This document shows, piece after piece, positions 37,246 to 54,100 of a stretch of DNA of 64,000 nt. Every line of letters begins with the position of its first letter. Positions within the stretch are counted from its first letter, which is position 1. Source of the stretch: Halocaridina rubra (Eukaryota; Arthropoda; Malacostraca; Decapoda; Atyidae). Where the stretch lies: NCBI GenBank assembly GCA_037179515.1, contig JAXCGZ010004145.1:1-64000 (forward strand). Reading direction: 5' to 3'. Made by a program: the position numbers and the translations under genes. Below the pieces are notes generated by a model. The model worked only from the letters and a program-made list of their open reading frames with translations. It was not told the origin of the DNA and did not search any database.

Positions 37246-37320
<75 letters not shown>

Positions 37321-37325
37321 AGAGG
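37235..37325. repeat. (G)13 followed by (GA)n
   Basis: A 13-base G run at 37236-37248 leads into about 77 bp of GA. Confidence 0.96.
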
Positions 37326-37714
37326 GCCTGTTGGAAAGAAGACACGAAATTAAAGTAATAATGAAGTCATGGCGTAGGGGTGATTGATGACAATGATTTC
37401 GATGATGATAATGATGACGATGATAATTAGGAGCTGCCTTTGTAACGGCTATGTGGTGATGGGGGGGGATGAAATGGGATGGGAAAGGTGAGTGCACTCG
37501 TCCCACGCTACGATATCATCCCATCGCGACCTCAGGAAACCACCGACTTATGACATATGAGTCAATAGGCATTTTCGGTCCCCAAAATCCGGCTGAAAAT
37601 AGCACAATCGCGATAAATGGTGTGTTAACAGGCCTGGAAATGATGAAATGATGAATCTGATGATGAAAAAGGGTGTTGTGGGGGTGGAGGGAGGGCCTTT
37701 ACGAATCCCTCTGG
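37326..37714. other. gene-free stretch upstream of the Arf1 promoter
   Basis: Contains GAT-rich sequence (37380-37430), a G8 run and short purine tracts. No frame or element recognised. It may contain distal promoter sequence. Confidence 0.4.
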
Positions 37715-37800
37715 TGAGCTCTTCGTCAAGTACGAGTCACGTGACACGACGTCACCACCGCGACGTGGCAGGTAGAGTGGCAAATTGTGTCCGCCATTTT
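37715..37800 (+). promoter_or_regulatory. Putative Arf1 core promoter
   Basis: A locally CG-rich island in AT-rich DNA. It carries a palindromic E-box TCACGTGA (37737-37744), a CRE/ATF-like CGACGTCACC (37747-37756), a second CGACGTGG and then CCGCCATTTT (37791-37800). CGCCATTTT-type (YY1-like) sequences often sit at the start site of TATA-less housekeeping genes. No TATA box is seen. Assignment to Arf1 is by position and by the splice donor that follows. Confidence 0.5.
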
Positions 37801-37817
37801 CACAGTGTGTGGTGCGG
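37791..37817 (+). other. Arf1: Putative non-coding first exon of Arf1 (5' UTR)
   Basis: The sequence after CCGCCATTTT runs about 25 bases to a good splice donor, GCGG|GTGAGA, at 37818. The first coding exon has a clear acceptor (TTTTTTCTTGCAG) 14 bases before its ATG. A non-coding upstream exon must therefore exist, and this is the best candidate seen. The exact start site is not known. Confidence 0.45.
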
Positions 37818-38757
37818 GTGAGAAGCTCCTTATAAACGTCATTTCTTCAGGTTTTTTGTGTTTCAGGTGAAGTATTGCGGGTGAAGGGTGTGAATGAAAC
37901 TGAACGTCATTTATAGAGATACTTTAATGATGTTGAATATATATATTGTTTAAGAAAAATACGGATAGAGAAGAGTGAATTTAGGGCTGGACCAGAATTG
38001 TTTGTGTATTCGTTTTGCCGGTTCGATTCCCAGATACAAGCTGGAAGAGTTGACATTTTCATGTTTCTTTTTTTTTCTTCGCTCTCGTGACCCCTATTTT
38101 TATTTATTCTTTGTTGGAATTAGCGATATTTAGGGGCCGTTACATAATGTCAAAATGGTGCGCGTAATTGTTAAGTCCTAGTTGACGTTGCCAAAAACTT
38201 GGCCAGGGGAAAATAAAAGAGAATGTTTGCTTTTATACCTTCCAAGCCGTTGGAATGAGGAGAAAATAAGAATTGAGTTGAATTATTGCTATATTAGTTT
38301 TTCATGGGTTAATCATCTTGTAGGTTGTGAAACACAGGGGACGAGATAGATATCATGACTAATTTTTTTTATTAATTGTCAATCGGGTATGCCGGTACAT
38401 GGGTTAAGTGATAATCTTGTTGACGTTTACACTATCACCCCAAGTTAGGAAAATATAGAGCTGTTAATATTAAGGTAAGTTAAGTTAGTTCACCACTAGT
38501 TAAAGAGTGGTGGTGGTGAAACTTAGTACTGCACTTGAGAATGGCAAGCCGGATATGGGTCACAATCAATCTCAAATCCATTCAGAATACAGAATAATAT
38601 GGTAGGGCCTTGGAGCTTACTATTGTTTAATTCATTTGCATATCTACAACATATGCTGCATGGAAATAGTTGATAGAAGGTAACTAACTTTGTAATTCTG
38701 AGAAGGAGAAAATGAGTTATATGATTCTAAGATCTTTGCTTTGTCATTAGGGTAAAA

Positions 38758-39106
38758 TTGCATTATAGGACCACCTCTATTTTCCAATTGAAATAAATTT
38801 TTTTTTGGTAGTTTTTTATGTTTTGAACTAACCTAACCTAAATTAACCTAACCCCATTATTTCATTAACTCGGTGCGCGATTTGAAACTGAGTAACGGGC
38901 GGCTACAGCAACTCTTCACTTACCAGAAAGCCAGTGATTTTTAACTAACGGTTAATTTTTCCCAGTGATTTTTAACTTTCGGTTAATTTTTCAGAGTGAA
39001 GGACTATTTTCCGGAGCAAATGAAGGTCAGATTCGCTTTAAACACATAAAAAACTAGCAGAAAACCTTTATTTCAACTGGAAAACAGAGGTGGTCCTATA
39101 ATGCAA
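38758..39106. mobile_element. 349-bp MITE with ~60-bp terminal inverted repeats
   Basis: The left end TTGCATTATAGGACCACCTC and the right end GAGGTGGTCCTATAATGCAA are exact reverse complements. Homology extends inward through TTTTCCAATTGAAATAAA / TTTATTTCAACTGGAAAA and TAGTTTTTTATG / CATAAAAAACTA. The centre has AACCTAACCT motifs and a direct repeat of CAGTGATTTTTAACT (38931 and 38963). No coding capacity. A short TA-type duplication is possible but not certain. Confidence 0.85.
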
Positions 39107-40599
39107 TAATACCGTCATTAGCAGCCGTTAGATATAAATTTTGTTTTCACGTGTTTTTTTGTGTGTAAATGTTAACTTTCACATTCCCATTTAAAAAAAA
39201 AATATTACAGTTTAGGTCAGGTTGGGTTTGGTTAGTTCACCTTCAGGCAAGGAAATAGTTGGTGATTGAAGTTATGGTATATATTTAGTTTCAAACCCTT
39301 GTCAGGAAATAACATTAATGAAATTTACCACAATTTTTAGGTTCATCCCCATTCAAAGAGTAAGTAGATAATTGGAGTTATTGTCTTCAAGTTGTGTGAG
39401 ATATATCCTGAATAAGCATATACCGTTACTTCTACACTCCTAATCGGGAAATTAACCTGCACTGACTGGTAAATCTTTTACGGGAATATTCACGAATTCG
39501 TACCTCAATATATTTGTTCATCACATTTTTAGTCGTTGGTATAAGCCCATCTCAAATTGGAAAATATTTACGTAAATTCCTAGTGCAACAGTCCATTCAC
39601 AGGAAAAAATACCATATATATTTGACAGCTTTCAGACCTAAATTGACCACTTCAACATGTGCATCTCTCTGTACTTACCATATTGATAACTTCTAAAGAA
39701 AACCTTTCGATATAAACTTTTTGTCTCGGTATCTTGCGGTATCCTCAGTATTGATCGAGAGATTTTTATGTAGTGACTCAATTATGTTGCAAGGAAATTT
39801 TGTGGGGTTGAATTGAGTCTCTACTTTGTTGGTACTTTTTTATGCTATCATTAGTCAAGTATTATTACCCCTCTGATAAACCTTATTTTGAAAGTTATAT
39901 TTTTTGTTAGCTTCTGATAGTTTTGTGGCTTAATAAAGAATGCAGGTGAACTATGTATGCATTTAGTTTTGAAAGAAAAAAACATTAAAAGTGTATTTTA
40001 ATATGATTTACAGTATTATATATGTCGTACATCCAATAGTGATGTAGTATTTATTACTGTTGATCAGAGATATTGGCAGGGGATAAGCTTATTATACAAT
40101 GGTAATATGTCACTGAATTATGATAATTCCAGGATTTTTTTTTTTAATTACTGTATAGGCACGTCCAGGCCAGTTACCAGATAACGATCCGACCTCAGAA
40201 ACATATAATGCAATGCTGTTAACATTTGCAGTTATAGCATGGTATATATACTGTATATGTAGAATAATTCAGCTAACAGAAATACAGAATTTCATGGCAA
40301 TAACATATGTTGAGTAGTATGTTTATTCTCTTCATAAGATTGCTTGTAGAAAACAACTGTAAAGATCACACACTTGTACCTAACAAATGCTCAACTTAGG
40401 CATCCTTGTCTTCTAATTGCTTAATGTGATTGTTAATAATTGGAAAGACTATGCCCAGATAATTCAGAGTGACTTCCATTCAGTTTCGTGTTATCTTGCA
40501 AATGTTGTGGTTTACATCAGTGGGTGATGCATTTGAAGGCAGAATTATCACTTGCATTTGGATTTACATCACTAATCTCAGAATGATATTCAGAATGTA

Positions 40600-41225
40600 A
40601 TCGGTGATTAATAAACTTTCCCCTTCTCCATGCAATATTTTTCTGGCAGAGGCACAAAACAATTCAGAAAGCATCCCCACACAGCAACATAACCTGCACC
40701 ATTTTCAGTTACTTGGGTAGTGCATTGACAGTGTGTTTGTTAATTTTTTAAATGCCCCTTGGGTTTTTACTGTCAGACACGACTGTCTCATTTAAACCTG
40801 CTGCATATTTCTGAACCATTTTGGTTATGCAATATTTGAATTCTTTGACCTAGTTATTGATGTTATCTAATAAATGAATGTGTATTCTAGTTTTTGTTTC
40901 CAAAATGCTGGTTCATGTTGATTAAAAATTTACTCAGGCTGCTTCCTTTCCTCTTCAACAAATTTATCCATCACAACAATATTTTTAGTTTCTTTTACTT
41001 GTTTGTTTGTAGACTCGCCACTTGACTTCTTATTATGCAGCGAAAAACGGCTCTTAAATCATGAAAACCAGCCAAAACTAGCAGTAACATGTTCATCACC
41101 TGTAGAACCTGCTTTTGTACTTTTACCATTGCATGTAAATTTAAGAAGTGGATGACCATGCCAAGGGGAATGCAGTTTTTAAATGTCTTCAATCCATTAG
41201 GATACCAACTCTCTTGTAGAGGTCC
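40600..41225 (-). pseudogene. Decayed pogo/Tigger transposase fragment
   Basis: The minus-strand translation, crossing stops, gives FTCNGKSTKAGSTGDEHVTA then SFGWFS*FKSRFSLHN, the end of the CENP-B-type DNA-binding region. Downstream comes PE*IFNQHEPAFWKQKLEYTF, which lines up with the PEQIFNxDETxLFWK block before the DDE catalytic core; the first catalytic Asp is lost (NxDE to NQHE). Further on there is a SKNPRG-like stretch. Many stops, so ancient. It belongs to the same superfamily as the fresher transposase at 62334. Confidence 0.65.
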
Positions 41226-41236
41226 CATTCATTGCA

Positions 41237-41442
41237 TACTAGTACAGTGGTAACGTGCTGGCTTCGCATTCACGAGGTCGAAAGATCGGTTCCCGTCCAA
41301 GACCGAGAGTTTAGGCTGTTTACTGGCAGGAACTGCTGTGGTTGGACACCACAGTGGGGGGTTGGGGCTTGCCCTGGCTGACGAATACCCATTGTATTAA
41401 AATGGAAATAAAGGTTTATTATTATTATTATTATTATTACTA
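41237..41442 (+). mobile_element. SINE-B copy 3 with (TTA)n tail
   Basis: Head TACTAGTACAGTGGTAACG; core GGCTGTTTACTGGCAGG and CACCACAGTGGGGGGTTGGG; a 3' part differing from the other two copies; then AATAAAGGTTTATTATTATT. It is in the sense orientation within Arf1 intron 1. Confidence 0.82.
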
Positions 41443-42935
41443 ACTATACTACAGTAGCTTTCATAGTCACAGAGGTCCTTTTACAGGTTCAGTAATCCTC
41501 TCCTGTCTTTAAATATGGTGGAAATTGATGAATGATGCATGGCAAGTTTGCATATAATAGATTTTATCACTTAATAGACATTGCTATTAACTTTTAGTAA
41601 AGGTCATTTACCCTTTTCTTTCGTGACTCCATTTGCTTGCCTTAAATTGTCTACGAATCTAGATGCAAGTTTCAACAAGAGATACTTAAATTAGAGAAGC
41701 ACGAGGCAAACGAACATAAGAAGCAAGTGCAGACCATTTAGGATGCATAATTATCAAGATGAAGTGAGATATGATGTTAGTAAACTATGGTAGTTTTTTC
41801 CAGTAGAACCGCAAGATATGAGTGAGTACATATATATGATTTGACTATATGTATCATTAGATATGCCAATAACACATACCATGTAGGTACTGTATTATGA
41901 ATTAGATATATACTACAATTTATGGCTGAATGTGCAGTTGGTCTCTTTAGGTTCAACATGGTAAATATGACTGTGACCAATGGAACATAAGTTAGTCATA
42001 CAGTTATATAATTCTAAAACTTTTACCCTTTTTTTAGTTGCTAAGCTACTTGTGTTAATTTCTCTGCAAATTTTTGGGGTATTTTCCTTTTAATGCCCTC
42101 TTATTTCAAGTGTGTGGTTAATTCCTGCTTGTAATATTAATAAGGGAGTGGTTTATACCTCGTAGGTTTATGCTGTGTTAGATTTCTTTTGTCCCACACT
42201 AAAGGGTATTTATTTCCTCTTTGCATTAGTCATGGGGCCTTGCCCATGGTTTGAGAATCTTTTCCTTGATATATATGACGTTCAGACCACGTTTTTTTTT
42301 TTTTTCTCGAGGTATATTTGGTACTTGGTATTCCTCATGTTGGTGTCCAGCCCTTATATGTTTGCCTTTTCCTTATTTCTGCTCTTCTGGGAATTTTGTT
42401 ACTCTGATACAAGGCTTCTGAGTTTTGCCAAATCTTTGTTTTGTACATGTGTTGTTTTCTCGAAATCTCTACTTATGTTTCATCTCTCCCACAGCAAAAT
42501 GTCTACATATAAACTGTCTGGGGAGCTTTTATATGCTCTTATAGCTCAGTGTATTGGTCAGTATTGACAGCTAGCATCCTAGATCCACATATGGCCCCTT
42601 ACCATGGGCTAGATGGTTGTTGGTCTAGCTTTTTCCCATTGCATTATTTTACAGGGACTGATCTTTTATAAACATTTCCTCAAACGTAGATTCGTCTTCG
42701 TCTGTGCACGTATTATAAAAGATATTGACAGATATTTGTAGAATTGGGTTTTTTAAATACTTCCTCTGGTTTTCACCTATTTACATGTAGATATGTGTAG
42801 GCAATTGATTTGTTCATATGAATACAATATATTTCATGGCTCAAAATCAGTACCGGTAATTATGTTGTAAAAGAAACAACCCATCTCTTAAGTGCATGCG
42901 TAATTTTTTAAACCTAAAAAATTCTTTGAAAATAA

Positions 42936-45826
<2,891 letters not shown>

Positions 45827-48150
45827 TCTTGCTACCACCAGCAGCTCATGTACACACTTTTTTAAGTTGAGTAACTTGTGAAGGGAAAAACAGAAGTGAT
45901 ATTTATATATCATTCGGTGTTGCTGGGTGGATCTTCAGAAGGCCTATTCATTGCCTCTTCTGCTATGGAAAAAAAAATGAAGTTTGTGATGACAAATATT
46001 ACTATCTTTGAAAAGAAAATCATAGCTAAAAACGAGAAAGAAAAGACTATTTCAGTGTTAAAAACGCTGTGAATATGTAATCCCAAAAATTAGAAATATT
46101 ATAAGAGGATGTAACTGGTTGCATCACTGCGTGTTGGTGCAACCACTGGCATAAGAAGCTTGAGGTCAGGTGCTGGGCGATTCTTTTTCTTTTTATGACC
46201 TGGAGCCCGACTTGAGCAGTGAACAAGTGAATAGGGGGCGAGTGGGCTGGACAAAAGAGCAATGATATGTTGCCTCAAACTGTGTTGTCTGATGTGTGAA
46301 TGAATTTTCAAAAGAAGTGAGCGGAGGAGAACAGCCCTTGCTGTCTGTCCAGTCTACGGTACTGAATTTCAAAGTTTAAAAAGAGGTCTCGGCCATACTG
46401 GAGCCTCGCACGTCTTTGTCGTACTGTAGTATATAAGAGAAAACCTGATTATCAGGACTAGAGGCCCCAGTATGGCTTTGGCCATGTGTATTGCCTTTAT
46501 ACTGGTGTAAAAGTCTGGTATGTGCTTTCCTATGGAAGCAAAAAAAAAAAAAAAAATACGGTTTCCTTTTCATCATCTTTTAATTTTCAAGTTGAAATTT
46601 ATATATTTTTTTTTCTTTAGTTTATGGTAGGGAATTTTGCTCTTTATTATTTATTTGAATGTTTGCAGCTCACATCTGTGTTAGCATTGGTGCACCTTGC
46701 TTTAACATTTCCTTGCAAAAATTGGATTTTTGTCCTAGAAATTTGTATTCACTTCCTAATCTCTCTTATCTCTCTCTATCTCATTGACTTTGATATAAAC
46801 TCTCTTGAATTAAACGAAATAGTAACATTCCTTTTGGCATATAATTGATGTGGAGCTTTTTGTACATCAGTTAATCATGTCTTTATTTTTTATTTATCCT
46901 GTTGTTTACATTACGTAGGAATTTTTTTTTTCTTTTCTATCAAATTTTAATATCAAGAGTTAGAAAAATTCTCTGGACATGTGGAAAAAAAAAAAACTTG
47001 GTGGTTTTCTGACTTTATTATGCTCTTTGACTTAAGTGTAATAAAACTTAATTTGTGCTTCATCATTTTTATGGTTACCCCCTCAATCTTGTATCATTTT
47101 TAATACTGGTTGTGTGTAAAAGTTTATTGTCACAGATTGTGAAAAATATTCTTGTTGCCAAATTTTGGCCTATTATGAACAATGTTCTTTGAGTTTTGTA
47201 TAAAAAAGATCAAGGTGGCAGTGCTTGGCCGTCTTAAATTATGGATCTGCAGTGAATCTCCCCAAATATTTGTTATGGGTGTCTCATCAGATAAAGGCTG
47301 AAAACAAAAGGCATTTTCAAGCTGGTATGGAAAATGCAGAGCTTTTACTTTGAATAGCTCTCTGGCTCCCAATTTTTAAATCTTTATATAATTCTCTCGC
47401 TGTTGTATAAGGTTTAGAAAAGTTCATAGAACAAACTGTTTTCAAAGAAAAGCCCTACTGGTATACAAAGTATCATGGCTTGCTATTTGGCTTTGTGTAT
47501 AGCATGTCACATCCAGCCCTAAATTTGTAGGCTGGCCACAAGTTAAGCATGCTTGTCCTTAGTTTCTTTTCTTTTGTTTTATGGCGAGGTATACTGACTG
47601 ATAGGATTTAATGTTAGTCTCTGACTCCATTATTTTCCATATGGATGAACAGCTTCAAGTAGCATTATTGATATTTTTTAACTTTTGCAACATGCGAGGC
47701 ATAGAAGGGAGGAACTTTTCTCCGTTACCATTAAATAAGCTTTTTGTTTCTTATGGACTAGGAAGCATAAAATCTTGGCATTCATTGTGAATACAGTATA
47801 TTGACTAAGAGATAGAAGACTGGGGCTGTCAGGGCTTCCTACCGTGCATTTATTCCAAATTTGAGTAAACCTCATCGTCATTACAAATATTCAATTAATA
47901 CGTTCATGTTTTTTACTGCAAGAAACTCTGAAAGCAGTAAATAGTTTAAAATGAAAGCTTTTGTGTGTCATGGGGTTTTGTTTTTGCTTTGTTTACAGTA
48001 TTTTCAGTAATCAGAATATTTTACTTTTGAAGCAAGAGGTGATTTTATTTACTGTATGTTTATTACTGATGGGTGAAGCAGCTTAGGAACATACATCTGT
48101 TATGGTTGGCATGATTTAAGAATGTGAAATAAAGCTCTCATCCTAATCAG
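45827..48150 (+). other. Arf1: Probable Arf1 3' UTR and downstream sequence
   Basis: T-rich non-coding DNA after the stop. Candidate polyadenylation signals AATAAA lie at 47040-47045 and 48128-48133. Which one is used, and so the UTR length (1.2 or 2.3 kb), cannot be decided. No other gene recognised. Confidence 0.4.
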
Positions 48151-51100
48151 TATGTAGTATACAGCATTGATGTACAGCTGTGGCTTTTGCTCACATCTGT
48201 GACAAGTCAATTCTTTGTCAGGTATCCATGTGATTATGACAAGTGAAATACTTGAATATTTCAAGTTTTAAATTTTTTGTCTTAACTTTCCATTATGGGG
48301 GTGGATATATGCAGGTTGGAGCTCGGGAATTAAGGATACAGTACTTGAAAACTTAGTAACAGTGATGTAAAAATGTGTAAAGTTGACCTCTGTTCTATGA
48401 TGGACCTCAGTAAAAATTATAAGGAATTAAATACTGTACCTATGTGTTTGGGGAAATAGTAATAAAAAACCAATTGATATAAACATTTAAAATTTGGCCA
48501 ACCTCTATCCAATACCATCCTTATAATACACGGAACGTAAAAGTCATCGATATAAGAAATATTTCATTTACTCGAGGCATACTGAGCTAGTCACGCATTA
48601 TCAGATTTGTAGTTTGTGAATATTTTTTTAAACCAAGAAATATTCCTCTGTAGGCTGTAATGCTGTAACAAATGAAAGAAATGAAGTAAGTTTTCGACTT
48701 TACTACTGTCGGTTATATGGCATGGGGAAAAAGTACAGCTGGAAGAGATCACCAGCCTTGCAATCCCCAAATCAAAGGTAGTAGTTTCCCCAACATTATT
48801 TTTTTACTACTACCAAGTCTCAGTAACTATCAAGATGAAATTTTTGCATGCTGAAGCTAGTGAACTATACCCAGAAAATTTTGTACAAGTCCTAAATTGA
48901 AATTGATATTTAAAAATGTTTGAGGAAGTAGAATTTAGTCATACTTTACTACAAGGCCAGCCAAAGGTCGATGGTCAAGTATACCATAACTACTACGAGA
49001 CAAGTGCAAAGCCACTCATATATGATGCCTGTTTGGTGTGAAACGGGTAAAGGATATGGCAAATGGAGATTCATCTTCCATTTTGAGTTTTCTCTTAGGT
49101 TTAGTTCTTTACTGTGAGACAAACAACAAAGAATTGTCTTAAAAGTCTAATGACTCCTTGTAATGAGTTTGGCTACTGATATTGTGATTCAGTCCCTCCG
49201 ATTCTCTCATTAATTGAGCTCTAAATTTTGTACAACCTGCATCTCCTCCACCAAAGACCTCAAGCAGGTGCTGTAGTTTTACCTCTTAATTAGCTACCAT
49301 GTTGTCAGTGATTAGTATCTTTCCATTTCTCAACTCCTAATATCATATATCTGTTTTTACCCTTTCCATATACCATTTATATACAGATTAAGCAGCCATG
49401 GAAAACAAGCATATTAGCTCCAACCACTTTAGCATCCCATCCTGCTCTTAAAGAGTTTACAGGAACTTCTTGAAGCTTTTTATACCGTTGAACAGCCCTC
49501 CTCCCACCTCTTACATGTATGCAGGACTTGTCACATTGCCTCTTTATAATATACCTTTTGTAAAAGCCATACAATAACATACAATGAGATTTTTTCCATC
49601 ATTTTATACTTCCCTCATATCATATTGGATGAACATTGTCTACATAAGCACTTCCAGGCATACATTGTTTGCCCCGGCAATTGCTTCTGTATGGTAATTC
49701 AACCATATTTTTCAGAGGATTGTCAAGTTTGCAATAAGCTTTCTATCTTGGAAAAATCTTATCACCAGTAATATTGTGTACAGAGTAGTATTCATTTGCA
49801 GCTAGAAAGGGAGGATCTTGCAGACAAGATAAAAAAGCATGACAATGCTTAGTTAGATTTTTAATTATTTCATTGTTGTCTCGTCACTGACCTGCTTGCA
49901 AATGGAAAAGCCAGTAAAAGCCTTCTAAGTTCGGGTGTTAAATATTAAATGTGAAAATTTTCATGGTGAGTTGCATATTTAGATTTATTAAACAGAAAAG
50001 AATTGAATGACATTCCTGGCATATCTGAGTTTTGAAACCATGAGACTAGGACATGACCATAGCTGTCATATATAATCTACCAATACCATTTAGGTAACTG
50101 GATACTTGGAGGAGAAATATCATCTTTATTATTAATCTCTAAGTAGGAGTTGATGGGTATTTAGGCATACTGTTTCCCCATCGCTTCTGAAACTATTGTT
50201 TCCATAACAAATTGTGGATATCCTTATAATATTGTTGGTATGTAAAGTGGCTGGATCAGAGATTACATGTTTTCAAATTGTGCCTGCGTTCTAATCCATT
50301 TTTGGACTTTGAACTAGTTACTGGTTTTTTCCCGTTTCCTTCAGTTTAGGGATGAATGTTAATTTTACCAGTTGTACCAATAGCCCTTGCTTCCCTTTGA
50401 CCCTTACCTCTTGAGGCTTGCAATACTGGTTCACCACTAGGAAGATATGAAATTAGGCTCTGTTCATTCCAGTTCATTGGGTAGGCATGTGTTCCTATTA
50501 CCTTGAAGTGCAGCGATTGTTGTCTAAATTGTCATTCCAAGTGGCATCCAAGTATCCTTTTGGGCTCAGGGATTCTTGTTGTATCCATCACATGTGGGTT
50601 CATTTAGTGCCAGTGCTGATGATAGATAATTGTTAATACATAACCAATTTGCTATCACATTCCAGATATCAACAATAATGATGTTGGGGTCTGTAACGCT
50701 TTGCTATCTTAGAAGTTCAGAGCACTCATTACTTTTGGGAATGAGAAATGAATGATTCTCTACTACTTAGGCCTTGCACCACCCAATGGCTGCAAGGCTG
50801 AAAGTGCACATAGGACCTTACCTTTACTTTTTATCTTTTAGGGTAGTAATGATTTCTTTTAGAATTTCATCTAGCTAACAAAAACCATAGATTGCATTGG
50901 CTACTACAGCATCTCTAATTATCAAATTGGCGAGCTATATGAGTATCCTGGGATCAGTCTAATCTTGAATAGCAACACTTTTGAGTGACTCCAATCCAAA
51001 CCTCTAATAGCTCCTTTGATATTATAGACAGGGATAATCAGATGAGCATCACCTAGAAACTTTTTATGTAGGAATTTGTGGGTGCAGTTTGTTGAAGGCT

Positions 51101-54100
51101 GTTGAGTTTCATGTTTGAGTTTTCTTTTAGTTTTATAAATCTTATGTAATTACTTGTTGGATTTTTTGTATTTTTTTGTATTGTGAAGGTGAGTTTTAGA
51201 CTTTACTTGACATGACCTTTACCCTGTCTATTGAGAGCATTTTGATACAAAAAGTTCGGGAGATATGAGTGCTGACTAGTGTGCCAAGATATATAACATT
51301 TGTGCCATATTCATGCAGTATCATAGCTGGTCTCCTAACTTTGAGCTGTAATGTCTTTTTCAGGCCAATTTAGGGTGAAGGTGTCCTATTTTAACGAAAA
51401 TTTTTTAGCCAGGAGGCCTACGCTCTACTTATGGGAAGGTTTTTCATTTGCATAGTAGGATCAAATGAGTCCTTTCTGTATGCTGTGCTGAAGTGAATGG
51501 TGTTAATGCTGTTAGTTTAATTGGTAATTATTCAGTTTTAAGTTTAATATTGGCTTTTATGTATTGAATCTGGAAGTAAGGCCAATGCATTGGGCTTTAG
51601 TCTGCATAGCACTTAGTTTGTAGCTCCATGGATTTGGAACATATTTTACCCCCCAAACAAACATTTTTGAGTGTGACACCGAGACAGGTAGGATGATTGC
51701 CCTCATTGAACCTGGGTACCAAGAAAATTCGGAGACATATTCCTGTGAAACGTTAAATGAGGAGGAATTTTTTTTCTTCTTTGTTGTGGAGCATTTTCAC
51801 ACTGTATGTCATTCCTTGTAGTAGCAGTAGTCTTCAGTGCTATAATGATTTATACGCAGCTCAAAAATTATAATCTGCAGTTCCTACCTACTTTCGCATT
51901 TTCATCACCCTTAGGAGAATTGGATATTTCTCGAGGATTCCAACAACTTAAGAGTTTTCAATAGGCTATCACTAACTAGTTTGTTCTTTCAGTCTATTAA
52001 AACATCAGTACCCTCATGGCTGTCCTCATAATATTCATCTTCCATTGGTGATGGGACAAGATGGAATGGAGGGCTGATCTATGACTATGATATTTGAGAA
52101 TAGGGACTGAGGGGGGTAATAATCAATTATCTTTACATCCTTTGTAGCTTATCATCCTTACCACGCCTTTCTCTTTTCTAAAATTATGAAGCGTTTTCAT
52201 GGTCTTTTCCTAAAGGGGCTCTGTTAGTTTATAGGGAGAATTGAGGAGTCTTGCCCATATCTGCCAGTGTTTGGAGGTTTGTGCAGATCAGTCCATTACT
52301 AAGAGCACTTCCCTTTATGGGATACATTTAGAAACATTGTGTGAGCCATCAATGGCCTCCCTTGTATCCCCATGTTTAATATTTGAGTGTATCATCTGCT
52401 TAGGAATAAGAATGAACAGCAGAGAAAATCTTTGAATACCAAAAGGTAAATGATACTTTTAGAAATTTTTGGAATAAAAATCTGGTCACCTATAGACTTG
52501 GCCATCGTAATGGATATGTATCTGGAACAACTAATTTCCATGGTAGTCAATATTGACATATTAGAAATTCAGAAAATATTATTTTTTATCATTTGTTTAT
52601 TTTAAGAATAGTTGGACCTTTTCTGATCGGAAATGCATATTGCTTGATTGCAATAGTGGGTTTTTCGTAGCTATAGATGAATATGAAATAATCAGGATAA
52701 CTTTTATATAATTTTTATTTAGTAAACATTTTTTTTTATATACATAGGAGTGTTAAATTCTCAATGCACACTAAAAGTTAATTATACTCAACAGAAATCC
52801 GGAGAGTGGTAATGCTTCACTCTGACATGATGAAAACTATTACAATGCATTTATATTTTGATATTAGAGATCTTAAGTAATATCACCCTTCCGTACTAGA
52901 ATTACAAAAATATTTTAAATGTAGTAGTGACACTGAAAATGGGTATAAATTCTCTTGTTTACTATGGAACTTTGCTGTATGGAAATTCCCATCTTATGGT
53001 TGTCTGTTCTAGGATCCTCGTTTAAATCACCAATGAATATGGAATGCCTTAGCCAATTAGCAACGGTTTATATACTTCGTGGATATTGGATTTTTAATAA
53101 TTTGGAATATACAAGTAGTAGCACCATCAGTAGCAATTTCTAAGTTAACATCCATGCTTTACTGCATATTCCTTGTTATTACACCATATTTATCATGTGC
53201 TGTTTTACAAAAGTCTTACTTAGACTGCATGACTTTATTTATACAATGTGTTTCCTAATTAATTAGAGACTTTTGTCACAATGGTTTTGTGTACTACAGA
53301 ATTATCATATTTATCTTGTAAAGTATGGGTAGGAAGACATAAATTCAATTACTTTTCAGTAGCTATTTTATCAGTTTATTAACATAAACTCTCAATGTAG
53401 AAAAGGAGAGGTCGTCTGTCATACATACAGCTTTTAAGCTCAGGAGGTCACATTTCAAGGACACAGTACAGAGTGCGTAAATGAGGACTTCTAGTATGCT
53501 AATTCTCTGTTTGTTATCTGTCAGTTCCATTTCATACTAGTTAGTTTTCAAAGTACTTTTGACATGATATCCTACTTTTCCTATTGAACCCTAATGCGTT
53601 ATGTGATATGCAACATTACTGCATTATTTAATATTACAGATTTGACACATTTAATACTGACATAGAATGAAGTAGTAGTGGGAACGATATGGGAAAAATA
53701 ACACAAATAATAAAAAAAGTAATAATTCATTTTTATTTTTAAACACCTACTTAAGTTCTGAGTAGGGTAGATTTATAAGTTATTTCTCGCTAATGGTTTT
53801 AATTATTATTTTGTTTGAATCTTATGGTTCAATGTATATAATATTTCCTATTATATGAAGCCATCACTTAAAGAGAAAAATTTCCAGAGCAGATTGCGTG
53901 TAACAAAGTATTTTAATGACATAGGACTAGAGTTGAAAGAATATCACTATATAGAATATGTATACATAAAATTACTAATGTATTTACAAAGTAATTACAT
54001 AAAATAAGAATCAATGTAGTCTCTTATAGATGTAAGTCTTACATTGCATGATTAACTCACTATTTCCAGCAACTTATTACAGAATTTTAAATGTAATTAT

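Noticed and set aside
42175..42567. 130-codon open frame rich in Phe, Leu and Ser inside Arf1 intron 1
   Set aside because: T-rich intronic sequence with a poly(Phe) run from a T tract and no recognisable domain or splice context. The apparent hydrophobicity follows from base composition.
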